Below the pieces are notes generated by a model. That model worked only from the letters and a program-made list of their open reading frames with translations. It was not told the DNA's origin and ran no database searches. From the IMG/VR virus record IMGVR_UViG_3300025141_000918, positions 1-21,468 of that record: a stretch of 21,468 nt of DNA. The stretch is one strand, 5' to 3'. The position numbers and the translations under genes were made by a program. Positions within the stretch are counted from its first letter, which is position 1. Each line of letters opens with the position of its first letter. Below are positions 1 to 6,199 of the stretch, in pieces. The DNA is from a virus.

Positions 1-1
1 G

Positions 2-1492
2 GGAGAAACTATCTGGAACCCACCATTTGCTTTAAGTTCTACTGCTGATAATGCCACCACTAGTAAAGGTGACAACATTAGAAGAGTTTATTTGGGTATA
101 TCCACTAGTGAACCGTCAGCATATGATGATGATTTTTTCCAATACAAAGGAAAACAACCCGCATCCAATACATGTACCGACTTAGATGGTGATGATTGGG
201 GATGTATAACACCTGGTTTTCATATGGATAGTGGAGCGACCTGTACTAATACTTTAGGAGAATTATGTGTAACTACATTATGTAAAAATTGTGGACCTTC
301 AGGTACAACTAGTGAAAACCAATTTTCCGTGGGTGCTGCTTCTTTTAGAAGGGAACCAACAGACATGAGTGACCCGTATTATAAAATACAATCTAGAAAA
401 TTCACATTAGCCCCTTATGGTGGTTTTGATGGATGGGATATCTATAGAAAATATAGAACTAATAGTGACCAATATATCCGAGGTAAATCAGGATTCTTAA
501 ACGGAGCTTGTATTTCCACCCAATTCCCTAACGCTAAAGGTGATGGTTCATTTAAATTATTAAGTCAAACGCCTTGGGGTGAATCGGGATACTACGCAAC
601 TACTGACTATTACGCTTATTACTTTGGTATAAAAACATTCCGAAATCCAGAAGCGGTTAATATAAACGTATTTACCACTCCGGGTATTGATTATGTAAGT
701 AACAGTAATCTTATTGAAGAAACTATTGATATGGTGGAGAGTGAAAGAGCAGATTCTCTTTATATTACTACCACACCCGATTACAATATGTTTGTTGCAT
801 CATCTAGTGACCCTAATAATATAATTCAAGCTACTGAAGCCGTTGATAATTTGGATTTAACTGGTATTGATTCTAACTATACCGCTACTTACTATCCTTG
901 GGTTCAGTATAACGACCAAGAGAATAATACAAGAGTGTGGTTACCCGCAACTTATGATGTAATGAGGAATATAGCCTTAACGGATAATATCTCATTCCCT
1001 TGGTTCGCTTCAGCTGGATATACTCGAGGTATTGTAAATGCAGTCAAAGCAAGAAAGAAACTTACTTTAGATGAAAGGGATACACTTTATCAAGGTAGAA
1101 TCAATCCAATAGCAACTTATTCGGATGTTGGGACTATTATCTGGGGTAATAAAACACTTCAAAGTAGACAATCAGCACTTGACCGAATTAATGTAAGAAG
1201 GTTACTACTCCAAGCGAGAAAACTTATTTCGGCGGTTGCAGTTAAACTTCTATTCGAACAGAATGATGAACAAGTAAGAAACGAGTTCTTAGATTTGGTT
1301 AATCCAATACTGGATTCAATTAGAAGGGAAAGAGGATTAACTGACTTTAGAGTTGTTCTTTCAGATGACCCACAATTAATTGACCAAAATACATTAGAAG
1401 GTAAGATTTATATCAAACCTACTCGGTCACTTGAATTCATAGATATTGAATTCCTAATCACACCAACAGGTGCGTCTTTTGAGAATGTATAA
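2..1492 (+). CDS. Tail sheath protein, T4 gp18-like (5' end outside window)
   Basis: Contractile sheath subunit that polymerises around the tail tube and contracts to drive it through the host envelope. The frame is open from base 2, so the gene starts upstream; an apparent TTG start at 92 is internal. The C-terminal ~115 residues (from about base 1142) have the gp18 pattern: WGNKT, then RINVRRL, a helical stretch, a RRERGLTDFRVV segment and the terminal IYIKPTRSLEFIDIEF strand pair followed by TG.SFE. This is the conserved sheath core and handshake region. The part before it (bases ~100-1100) is divergent and should be the variable surface domains. A cysteine-rich patch with six Cys lies at bases 173-292. 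The gene is followed directly by a TATTTATA box and the next gene. Family assignment is firm; the role of the Cys patch is unknown. Confidence 0.93.
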   Translation, partial: GETIWNPPFALSSTADNATTSKGDNIRRVYLGISTSEPSAYDDDFFQYKGKQPASNTCTDLDGDDWGCITPGFHMDSGATCTNTLGELCVTTLCKNCGPSGTTSENQFSVGAASFRREPTDMSDPYYKIQSRKFTLAPYGGFDGWDIYRKYRTNSDQYIRGKSGFLNGACISTQFPNAKGDGSFKLLSQTPWGESGYYATTDYYAYYFGIKTFRNPEAVNINVFTTPGIDYVSNSNLIEETIDMVESERADSLYITTTPDYNMFVASSSDPNNIIQATEAVDNLDLTGIDSNYTATYYPWVQYNDQENNTRVWLPATYDVMRNIALTDNISFPWFASAGYTRGIVNAVKARKKLTLDERDTLYQGRINPIATYSDVGTIIWGNKTLQSRQSALDRINVRRLLLQARKLISAVAVKLLFEQNDEQVRNEFLDLVNPILDSIRRERGLTDFRVVLSDDPQLIDQNTLEGKIYIKPTRSLEFIDIEFLITPTGASFENV

Positions 1493-1500
1493 TATTTATA
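1493..1500 (+). promoter_or_regulatory. TATTTATA box, candidate phage late promoter
   Basis: TATTTATA begins at the base after the sheath stop codon and 20 bases before the next ATG. The same octamer recurs in other late-gene leaders (6175, 8303, 20270). An AAGGAAG Shine-Dalgarno-like stretch follows at 1504-1510, very close to the ATG. Promoter function is inferred from recurrence and position only. Confidence 0.45.
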
Positions 1501-1512
1501 AAAAAGGAAGAG

Positions 1513-1965
1513 ATGAATTTAAAGTATAAAAAATCAAAATTAGTAGAGAGTATGGGGTACGATATCGTACTCCCAACTTCCTACGGTAGTAAACCTCAAA
1601 GTATTAAATTAACTGAATCACAATTTAAGAGATTAGTCGAATCGTATATGGATGATGAAGATGAAACAATAGCCGAAATAAGCGAAACTTTTGGAGACGG
1701 TGATATTGGTGGCTTAACTGGTCATGATACGGACGCTAATCTAGATGGTCCTGAAGATTTCAATACCACTTCAGGATATGATTTACCTGAAGATGCAATA
1801 TTGGATGAGTTATCCGATGAAGAGGAAATTTTAGAAACTTCAAGAGATAGTGAAGGAGAATATAGAGGAACTCCAAGTCAAGTAGAAAAACGAGACACTT
1901 ATGATGGAAGACCTGGTAAGGTTGTGGGAGTTTATTCTAATATTAAAAAACAAAGAGAACAATAA
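1513..1965 (+). CDS. Small acidic protein of unknown function, downstream of sheath
   Basis: 150 residues, not recognised as a characterised family. The first ~45 residues are basic/amphipathic and contain two similar motifs, KLVES (residues 9-13) and IKLTESQFKRLVES (31-44). The rest is strongly acidic (DDEDE, DELSDEEE) with Gly and Thr-rich stretches, apparently disordered, and the C-terminus turns basic. The LTESQ...RLVE motif contains L-x-E sites of the kind T4 prohead proteases cut, so a head-associated or scaffold-like protein is possible, but this is speculation. The ATG at 1513 is supported by AAGGAAG just upstream. It follows the sheath gene by 20 bases and is the last gene before the terminator at 2001-2024. 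Confidence 0.75.
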   Translation: MNLKYKKSKLVESMGYDIVLPTSYGSKPQSIKLTESQFKRLVESYMDDEDETIAEISETFGDGDIGGLTGHDTDANLDGPEDFNTTSGYDLPEDAILDELSDEEEILETSRDSEGEYRGTPSQVEKRDTYDGRPGKVVGVYSNIKKQREQ

Positions 1966-2000
1966 TAGAAGATTTAATAGATATTATAGTATTTTGTATT

Positions 2001-2024
2001 AAAACCCACTCTGTGGGTTTTTTT
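2001..2024 (+). terminator. Rho-independent terminator after the sheath operon
   Basis: A perfect 9-bp stem, AAAACCCAC (2001-2009) with GTGGGTTTT (2013-2021), closes a 3-base TCT loop and runs into T-rich sequence (TTTTTTT at 2018-2024). It separates the sheath/1513 unit from the accessory island. Confidence 0.88.
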
Positions 2025-2041
2025 ATTTGACTTTTTTTTCA

Positions 2042-2049
2042 TATCTTTG
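2042..2049 (+). promoter_or_regulatory. Possible Bacteroidota-type -7 promoter element (TATCTTTG)
   Basis: TATCTTTG matches the Bacteroidota primary-sigma -7 consensus TAnnTTTG and lies 25 bases before the ATG at 2074, just after a terminator. A TTTG at 2026-2029 could be the upstream element, but the 12-base gap is shorter than the usual ~19-20, so only the -7 part fits well. It suggests that this gene is read by host polymerase, separately from the TATTTATA-box late genes. Confidence 0.35.
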
Positions 2050-2073
2050 GTATTCAACTAATTAAAATAATTT

Positions 2074-2517
2074 ATGAAATTAGCATTATTCGATTTTGAT
2101 GACACCTTATTTAAGACTCCTTATCAGGAAGATTGGTCTTATATGGATACTCCTTCCAGTTTAAATCCTAGAAAATGGAAATTTGACCCAAAAGAAAATG
2201 TTATTAAAGATTACAAAAAAGAATATCACGACAGAAAAAGTATAGTTATTCTTTTAACTAATCGTATTAGTGATGTCTTCTCAGATTTAAAAACTTTATT
2301 GGATTCACGTTTCGTATTTTTTGACGAATACCTACCCATCCAAGGGAAAAACGGTAACAGGTCCAAAGGTCAAAGAGTTTTACAATTATTGAAAAAATAT
2401 CCACAGGTAGAAGAAATAGAATATTGGGAAGATAAAGATAAACACATTGTAGATGTGTTAAATGCATTAGAAGATTTTCCGGATATTAAAGTTAAAATTA
2501 ATAAGATACCTACTTAA
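2074..2517 (+). CDS. HAD-superfamily phosphatase, resembling the Swiss-Army-Knife RNA-repair HAD type
   Basis: 147-residue single-domain HAD hydrolase. Visible motifs are motif I DFDDT (D7 nucleophile, D9 acid/base), motif II T62 in LLTNR, a probable motif III Lys near K98, and motif IV WEDKDKH (D120/D122). LFDFDDTLFKTP near the N-terminus followed by a Trp-containing region, together with the late ED..KH motif, resembles the HAD domain of fungal RNA-repair (HAD_SAK) proteins and the phosphatase half of polynucleotide kinase-phosphatases. The likely activity is removal of a phosphate from a nucleic-acid 3' end or a small substrate; the substrate cannot be read from sequence. It ends 8 bases inside the convergent kinase gene. 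The island position with a kinase and another HAD phosphatase supports an end-healing role. Confidence 0.82.
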   Translation: MKLALFDFDDTLFKTPYQEDWSYMDTPSSLNPRKWKFDPKENVIKDYKKEYHDRKSIVILLTNRISDVFSDLKTLLDSRFVFFDEYLPIQGKNGNRSKGQRVLQLLKKYPQVEEIEYWEDKDKHIVDVLNALEDFPDIKVKINKIPT

Positions 2518-3163
2518 GTTGATGTATCCTGCCCAACGGTCTTTCACTAGGAGCTAAATCCTGAGTGTTATCGATTACCCAATAATTATCTACATAAGGT
2601 ACTAAATTCCCAACGGCATTCTTAACTTTATCATGATAATCTACAACCATTTCTGCTGGTAAACTCCTGTCTCTTTCGAGATTACGTTCCAATGCTTTTT
2701 CTATATCGGTTACAACATGAACAATACTAACTATAAATCCATTTTCTTCCGCTGTTTTTATAATCTCCTTCATAACTTCTTCCTGTCCACCTCCAGCATC
2801 ATATACTAGGTTAGTGGGTTGACTTCGTTCTGTTTCTAAAAAGTTCTTTAAATGTTTTATAGTTAAATTTCTGGGGTCAGATGTAGTATGTGTCATATCT
2901 ATAATGGTTTTGTAACCTTCTTCTGTTGAAATCATTTCTTTCCAATCATCTCCCCATAATTTTTTTGCCATCCCTATTCTATAATTGTCTACATTAAAGG
3001 GTTTAACATTATCTAAATCTATAAAATGTTGACTCACGTAACTTTTACCCGCACCGGGTCCACCAGCTAAGATTACAAAATTTCCATTAGGTTGGTTAAA
3101 GGTAACCATTTTGGATTCCATTAACATTAAATTTTTCATTCTATTTATTTGTTCTACTAACAT
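2510..3163 (-). CDS. P-loop kinase, zeta-toxin/polynucleotide-kinase-like
   Basis: 217 residues on the minus strand. Walker A is GGPGAGKS (residues 34-41), preceded by a hydrophobic strand (FVILA). Other features are D59 in VDNYR after the first helix, a LVYDAGG strand (119-125), and an Arg/Glu-rich lid-like segment ERNLERDRSLP (159-169). This layout fits the P-loop kinase group that includes zeta toxins and polynucleotide kinases: transfer of a phosphate from ATP to a nucleotide, nucleic-acid 5' end or sugar. The first ~20 residues precede the fold and look like an added leader (NRMKNLMLMES, with an L-x-E site at 14-16). It is convergent with the HAD gene at 2074 (8-base overlap) and divergent from the HAD gene at 3207. 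A single-gene toxin is less likely in a phage structural region. Confidence 0.8.
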   Translation of the reverse strand: MLVEQINRMKNLMLMESKMVTFNQPNGNFVILAGGPGAGKSYVSQHFIDLDNVKPFNVDNYRIGMAKKLWGDDWKEMISTEEGYKTIIDMTHTTSDPRNLTIKHLKNFLETERSQPTNLVYDAGGGQEEVMKEIIKTAEENGFIVSIVHVVTDIEKALERNLERDRSLPAEMVVDYHDKVKNAVGNLVPYVDNYWVIDNTQDLAPSERPLGRIHQLK

Positions 3164-3169
3164 ACCTAC

Positions 3170-3187
3170 TAATAAATATATTTATTA
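3170..3187. promoter_or_regulatory. 18-bp perfect palindrome, candidate shared divergent promoter
   Basis: TAATAAATATATTTATTA is its own reverse complement and presents TATTTATT in both directions. It lies between the divergent starts of the kinase (ATG at 3163, minus) and the second HAD phosphatase (ATG at 3207, plus). Similar boxes precede other late genes, so one palindrome could drive both. A repressor-binding site is an alternative. Confidence 0.45.
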
Positions 3188-3206
3188 TGTAGAACTATAA
3201 TTGTTT

Positions 3207-3854
3207 ATGAAAAATTTAATAAAACAAATTCTTAAGGAATATGCAAAAACTAATAGGTTAATCCTCTTAGATGTGGATGACACCCTTTTAAAACCCACTG
3301 GGGTGTACATCTATAGAAATTTGCCGAGCGACGCAGAGGAGGTAGCATTGACCCCCTACGAGTATGGTTTGGAAGACGTAACACCCGAGAATAAACAATA
3401 CTATGATTATAGGGATTTTATGAATCCCGAGAAAACTAGACAGTCTATTTCCCAAGCTGAACCTATAGTAGCAAACTTATCTGTAATGGATGATTTTATT
3501 AAACGGGGTCACCAAATTGGAATACTAACCGCCCGTTCCAATGAGGACATTGTATACCAAGGATTAAAAGATTGGTTAATGTATAAAGATAAAAGTGGGG
3601 AATTAATTCCATTAGGGGACAGGTTAGAACGACAAAATATATTTGCCGTTAACGACACTAAAAGAATAGAGGAGTTAGAAGCAGAAACGGACTATGAAAA
3701 AAAGGCAGAAGTGGTGGAGAGATTACTACATCAGTATGATGAGATTGTGTTCATAGATGACGATTTAAAGAATATAAAACAAATGATGATACTTAAACGA
3801 GATTTACCCAAAGAATTAAGTAAAAAGTTATTTGTAATGCATGCTAAAGAATAA
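3207..3854 (+). CDS. HAD-superfamily phosphatase with N-terminal leader-like segment
   Basis: 215 residues from the ATG at 3207; a TTG two codons upstream is less likely. HAD motifs are clear: motif I LDVDDTLL (D22, D24), motif II ILTARS (T108), a probable motif III Lys at 165/166, and motif IV FIDDD (D184-D186). The segment between motifs I and II (about 80 residues) is a moderately large cap-like insertion. The first ~14 residues (MKNLIKQILKEYAK) form a basic amphipathic helix ahead of the HAD strand, with L-x-E at residues 9-11. It is divergent from the P-loop kinase, with which it probably shares the palindromic promoter. The substrate is unknown; nucleic-acid 3'-phosphatase is a reasonable guess from the neighbours. 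A paralogue-like HAD gene lies at 2074, but the sequences are too different for a recent duplication. Confidence 0.82.
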   Translation: MKNLIKQILKEYAKTNRLILLDVDDTLLKPTGVYIYRNLPSDAEEVALTPYEYGLEDVTPENKQYYDYRDFMNPEKTRQSISQAEPIVANLSVMDDFIKRGHQIGILTARSNEDIVYQGLKDWLMYKDKSGELIPLGDRLERQNIFAVNDTKRIEELEAETDYEKKAEVVERLLHQYDEIVFIDDDLKNIKQMMILKRDLPKELSKKLFVMHAKE

Positions 3855-3862
3855 GCTTTTAC

Positions 3863-3870
3863 TATTTATA
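3863..3870 (+). promoter_or_regulatory. TATTTATA box in the gap before the tail tube gene
   Basis: Exact TATTTATA, 130 bases before the tube ATG in the 145-base gap at 3855-3999. The gap also has a second box at 3959 and an AT-rich inverted repeat at 3941-3955. No gene is visible in it; the ATG at 3879 opens only nine codons. Confidence 0.3.
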
Positions 3871-3958
3871 TTAATAAATGAATAGCTTTATGCTTTGCAT
3901 ATTATAATTTTAAAATATTAAAGTAAAGGGTTTTATTCTCGGTTTTTGAAAAACCATA

Positions 3959-3966
3959 TATTTATT
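3959..3966 (+). promoter_or_regulatory. TATTTATT box upstream of the tail tube gene
   Basis: The sequence around 3955-3968 (CATATATTTATTAA) is close to the leaders at 20266 and 3176 and lies 41 bases before the tube ATG. It is a candidate promoter for the highly expressed tube gene, which is closed by its own terminator. Confidence 0.4.
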
Positions 3967-3999
3967 AAGAAATAACAATAGAAAAACAAAAATATTACC

Positions 4000-4488
4000 A
4001 TGGCTGATTTATTAATGAAAATGCCCATACCTTATGAACCTAAAAAGAAAAATAGGTTTATACTTAGATTTCCTTCTTCATTAGGGATTAACGAGTGGTA
4101 TGTGGAAACAACTTCTAGACCTCAGGTCACAGTTAATTCCGTAGAAATTCCATTTTTAAATACTTCTACTTATGTTGCAGGAAGATTTGTTTGGAACACT
4201 ATAAATGTAACATTCAGAGACCCAATCGGTCCTTCAGCTGCACAAGCATTGATGGAGTGGGTGAGATTACATGCCGAGTCCGTTACTGGAAGAATGGGAT
4301 ACGCTGCAGGATACAAAAAAGATATTGATTTAGAAATGTTAGACCCTACAGGTGTTGTAGTTGAAAAATGGATTTTACAAGGAACATTTTTAACAGATGT
4401 TAACTTTGATAGTTTAGGATATAGTGATGATGCAATTGCAACTATATCAGCTACTCTACGACCTGACAGATGTATTCTAGTATACTAA
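4000..4488 (+). CDS. Tail tube protein, T4 gp19-like
   Basis: Major subunit of the inner tail tube through which DNA passes. The 162-residue length is almost that of T4 gp19 (163). The pattern fits: N-terminal PYEPKKKNRFILRFPSSLGINEWYVETTSRP, where a first strand leads into a W-containing loop, then VEIPFLNTSTYVAGRFVW.TINVTFRDP, and a C-terminal Gly/Asp-rich strand ending in ATLRPDRCI. The tube usually follows the sheath directly in T4-like phages; here about 2.5 kb of accessory genes separate them. It has its own leader boxes and is followed by a terminator, so it can be transcribed alone, as expected for a protein needed in many copies. Confidence 0.93.
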   Translation: MADLLMKMPIPYEPKKKNRFILRFPSSLGINEWYVETTSRPQVTVNSVEIPFLNTSTYVAGRFVWNTINVTFRDPIGPSAAQALMEWVRLHAESVTGRMGYAAGYKKDIDLEMLDPTGVVVEKWILQGTFLTDVNFDSLGYSDDAIATISATLRPDRCILVY

Positions 4489-4510
4489 TATCCTTTTAAC
4501 ACATATATTA

Positions 4511-5155
4511 TTAATAAGCCCATGTTTCATACGTGGGTTTTTTATTTAAGGGTGCTACGTTTTTTATTTTGGGGTAAGAACATTTTTTCCATAGACATTT
4601 TAAGGTTTTATCATAAATGAAAAGATACCTATGTTTTTGGGGTCTATTTCTCCATTCCCCTTTAAATCCCTTTACAGGTCCACGTTGATGTTTTTTAAAG
4701 GTTCCATCGTTATTTTCAAACCAAAAATCCTTCTTTTTATCAGTTAAACCATAATACCCAAAATTGGTGGCTTGATAGATGTAACCTTGATGAAATGAAG
4801 AATCCGCATAAGAAAGTAGAGCCCGTACTTTTATTTCTTTTTTTAAAAATTTAATACATTTAGACACAAACCATGATAATATATTTTTTTCAGTTAGGGT
4901 GGGTAAAATACACAACCTACCTAATTCAAAAATACCTTCTTGCTCGTTTCTTTTCAAATTAAAACAACCTTTAACAGTCTCAGGTACCGAAGGAGAATGA
5001 AATATACAAACCCCAACCAATTTATTACACTTAAACAACCCAAAATTATAACCAGACCTAAACCCCTTATTGATTTTAGATAAATAATGGTGTTCCTGAA
5101 GTATAGACTTACATTCCTTTTTAGTTATTCTTTGTATATTAAAATTTTTAATCAT
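4511..5155 (-). CDS. Mom-like DNA modification protein (GNAT-related)
   Basis: 214 residues from the ATG at 5155. The frame is open to a TTG at 5215, but the ATG at 5155 starts just before the conserved region and is preferred. It resembles phage Mu Mom, which modifies adenines in phage DNA and so blocks many restriction enzymes. Visible family-like segments are HHYLSK (residues 22-27), a GFRSGYNFGLF...LVGVCIFHSP strand pair, ELGRLCI, a helix with NILSWFVSK, and SYADSSFHQGYIYQATNFGYYG, the strongest signature. The C-terminus is basic (KKHQRGPVKGFKGEWRNRP), suitable for DNA contact. It is encoded opposite to the tail genes between tube and hub-assembly genes. Its last codons overlap the tube terminator. 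A GNAT-like enzyme with another target is the alternative. Confidence 0.77.
   Translation of the reverse strand: MIKNFNIQRITKKECKSILQEHHYLSKINKGFRSGYNFGLFKCNKLVGVCIFHSPSVPETVKGCFNLKRNEQEGIFELGRLCILPTLTEKNILSWFVSKCIKFLKKEIKVRALLSYADSSFHQGYIYQATNFGYYGLTDKKKDFWFENNDGTFKKHQRGPVKGFKGEWRNRPQKHRYLFIYDKTLKCLWKKCSYPKIKNVAPLNKKPTYETWAY
4516..4543 (+). terminator. Terminator after tail tube gene, overlapping the end of the Mom-like gene
   Basis: A 9-bp stem with two G-T pairs, AAGCCCATG (4516-4524) with CGTGGGTTT (4532-4540), has a 7-base loop and is followed by TTT and then ATTT. It is oriented to stop transcription from the tube gene. The stem also encodes the last codons of the minus-strand gene, so the two convergent units share it. 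Confidence 0.8.
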
Positions 5156-5184
5156 AGTGTACTTATATAAAACATTGACTTCTT

Positions 5185-5215
5185 CTAATATAAAATTAAA
5201 TTTAAAGAAAAACAA
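5185..5215 (-). promoter_or_regulatory. Possible Bacteroidota-type promoter for the Mom-like gene
   Basis: Read on the minus strand, TTG (5213-5215), a 20-base AT-rich spacer and TATATTAG (5185-5192) fit the Bacteroidota TTG...TAnnTTTG layout with one mismatch in the -7 element. The start codon is 30 bases downstream at 5155. AT-rich sequence makes chance matches easy. Confidence 0.28.
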
Positions 5216-5221
5216 GCATTA

Positions 5222-5986
5222 ATGGACCCAAGACAATATTCTGATATTGCACAAGCTAATATTCCTTACGACATCGTTCCTTTACCTTCACAAGGTATGT
5301 TCTACCCAAGTAAGGTAAATGAATTGAAAGTTGCCTATTTGACTGCCTCTGACGAAAATCTTTTAAGTTCCCCAAACCTAATCGAATCTGGAAATTTAAT
5401 AGAAGAGTTATTACGTAGAAAAATCTTAGGAACGGAGATTTTAGTTAGTGACATGTTGGAATGTGATAAACAAGCTATTTTAATATTTTTAAGAAACACG
5501 TCTTATGGTCCCATATATGAGTTTAATTTAAAAGACCCAGCCAATGGTAATTCTTTTAAATATAGTCATGATTTAAGTAAAGTGAGCATGAGGGACTTTA
5601 CTTTAATTCCAGATGAAAAAGATGAGTTTGAATTCACTTTACCCCAAACAAACAAACCACTTAAATTTAAATTTTTAACATCCCAAGCTGAAACAGAATT
5701 AGAAAAGTTAAAAGAAGCTTATTCTACAAATGGACAAGTAGCTCCAATTGTAACTCGTCGATTAGAATTATTAATACAAGAAATAGAGGGTGAAAGAGAC
5801 AAAGAAAAACTTTCACAGATTATACAAACAATGCCTATTCGAGACTCACAGGAGTTTAAAAAATTCGTTAGGAATAATCAGCCGGGACTTGAGTTATCAA
5901 TTACGGTAAAAGCGCCATCAGGAGAAGATATCACTACAGCAGTGGTGTTTGGCGCCCACTTTTTTCGTCCTTTCTTCGGAGTATAG
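5222..5986 (+). CDS. Baseplate hub assembly protein, T4 gp26-like (T4_baseplate family)
   Basis: 254 residues. The opening NIPYDIVPLPSQGMFYPSK, then an ELKVAYLTASDENLL segment, a helix with LIEELLRRKI, and DMLECDKQAILIFLRNTSYG, fit the family of T4 gp26-related proteins found in many myoviruses upstream of gp51-like proteins and the tape measure. These act in hub and tape-measure assembly, in the genomic position of the G/GT chaperones of other tailed phages. The central part is a strand-rich region (YEFNLKDP...), and residues ~155-215 are helical and charged. The C-terminus (VVFGAHFFRPFFGV) overlaps the start of the next frame by about 38 bases. The start is the ATG at 5222, with an A-rich leader (AAAGAAAAACAAGC) and no strong Shine-Dalgarno. 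Confidence 0.78.
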   Translation: MDPRQYSDIAQANIPYDIVPLPSQGMFYPSKVNELKVAYLTASDENLLSSPNLIESGNLIEELLRRKILGTEILVSDMLECDKQAILIFLRNTSYGPIYEFNLKDPANGNSFKYSHDLSKVSMRDFTLIPDEKDEFEFTLPQTNKPLKFKFLTSQAETELEKLKEAYSTNGQVAPIVTRRLELLIQEIEGERDKEKLSQIIQTMPIRDSQEFKKFVRNNQPGLELSITVKAPSGEDITTAVVFGAHFFRPFFGV

Positions 5987-6158
5987 GCAAACTGTGCTCG
6001 ATGAAATCTACTATCTAACAAAATTCGCTAATTTTTCCCATCACGACATCCTGAGAATGCCTATCTATGAAAGACGATATTACGTAGGCAAACTAACGGA
6101 GGAGTTGGAGAAAAAAAGAGAAGCCATAGACCAATCAAAAAACCAATCTAGACTCTAG
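5949..6158 (+). CDS. gp51-like hub assembly protein, possibly made by frameshift from the upstream gene
   Basis: About 70 residues in the +1 frame relative to the gp26-like gene. The core is LDEIYYLTKFANFSHHDILRMPIYERRYYVGKLTEE, followed by a charged helix, a pattern I associate with gp51-like small tail-assembly proteins. The frame is open from 5910 but has no ATG before 6057, which lies inside the conserved core. Possible starts are TTG at 5949 or GTG at 5994 (GGAG at 5978-5981 would be its ribosome site), or the protein is the tail of a frameshifted fusion of about 311 residues. In T4, genes 26 and 51 are adjacent in this order. The coding call is secure from the conserved motif; the start and mode of expression are not. 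Confidence 0.72.
   Translation: MAPTFFVLSSEYRQTVLDEIYYLTKFANFSHHDILRMPIYERRYYVGKLTEELEKKREAIDQSKNQSRL
5957..5968 (+). other. Candidate +1 (or -2) translational frameshift site
   Basis: In the gp26-like frame the codons read CAC TTT TTT CGT. A Phe-tRNA on the second TTT (5963-5965) can move forward one base to TTC (5964-5966) and continue GTC CTT TCT into the gp51-like frame. A six-T run also allows a two-base backward slip. The zero-frame stop is six codons further (5984-5986). Paired assembly proteins made by frameshift are well known upstream of tape measure genes in other tailed phages. A sequencing error is the alternative. Confidence 0.4.
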
Positions 6159-6174
6159 AAAATTCATCCCCATC

Positions 6175-6182
6175 TATTTATA
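6175..6182 (+). promoter_or_regulatory. TATTTATA box upstream of the tape measure gene
   Basis: CTATTTATAGTAAAA, 25 bases before the ATG at 6200, shares the extended ATTTATAGTAAAA stretch with the leader at 20271-20283. It lies in the 41-base gap after the gp51-like gene. It is a candidate late promoter for the tape measure and the long genes after it. Confidence 0.48.
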
Positions 6183-6199
6183 GTAAAACAGAGTAAAAA

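Noticed and set aside
92-94. TTG at 92 as the start of the sheath gene
   Set aside because: The frame is open to the window edge and coding character continues upstream, so the gene is simply cut by the window.
3879-3908. Possible tiny gene in the gap before the tail tube gene
   Set aside because: The ATG opens only nine codons with no ribosome site; the gap is better explained as leader and promoter sequence.
3941-3955. GGTTTTTGAAAAACC inverted repeat as a terminator after the HAD gene
   Set aside because: The usable stem is A/T-rich and weak, and no T-run follows on either strand.
5156-5215. Extended N-terminus of the Mom-like protein from TTG at 5215
   Set aside because: The extra 20 residues are Phe/Asn-rich sequence encoded by an AT-rich leader; the ATG at 5155 sits just before the conserved part.
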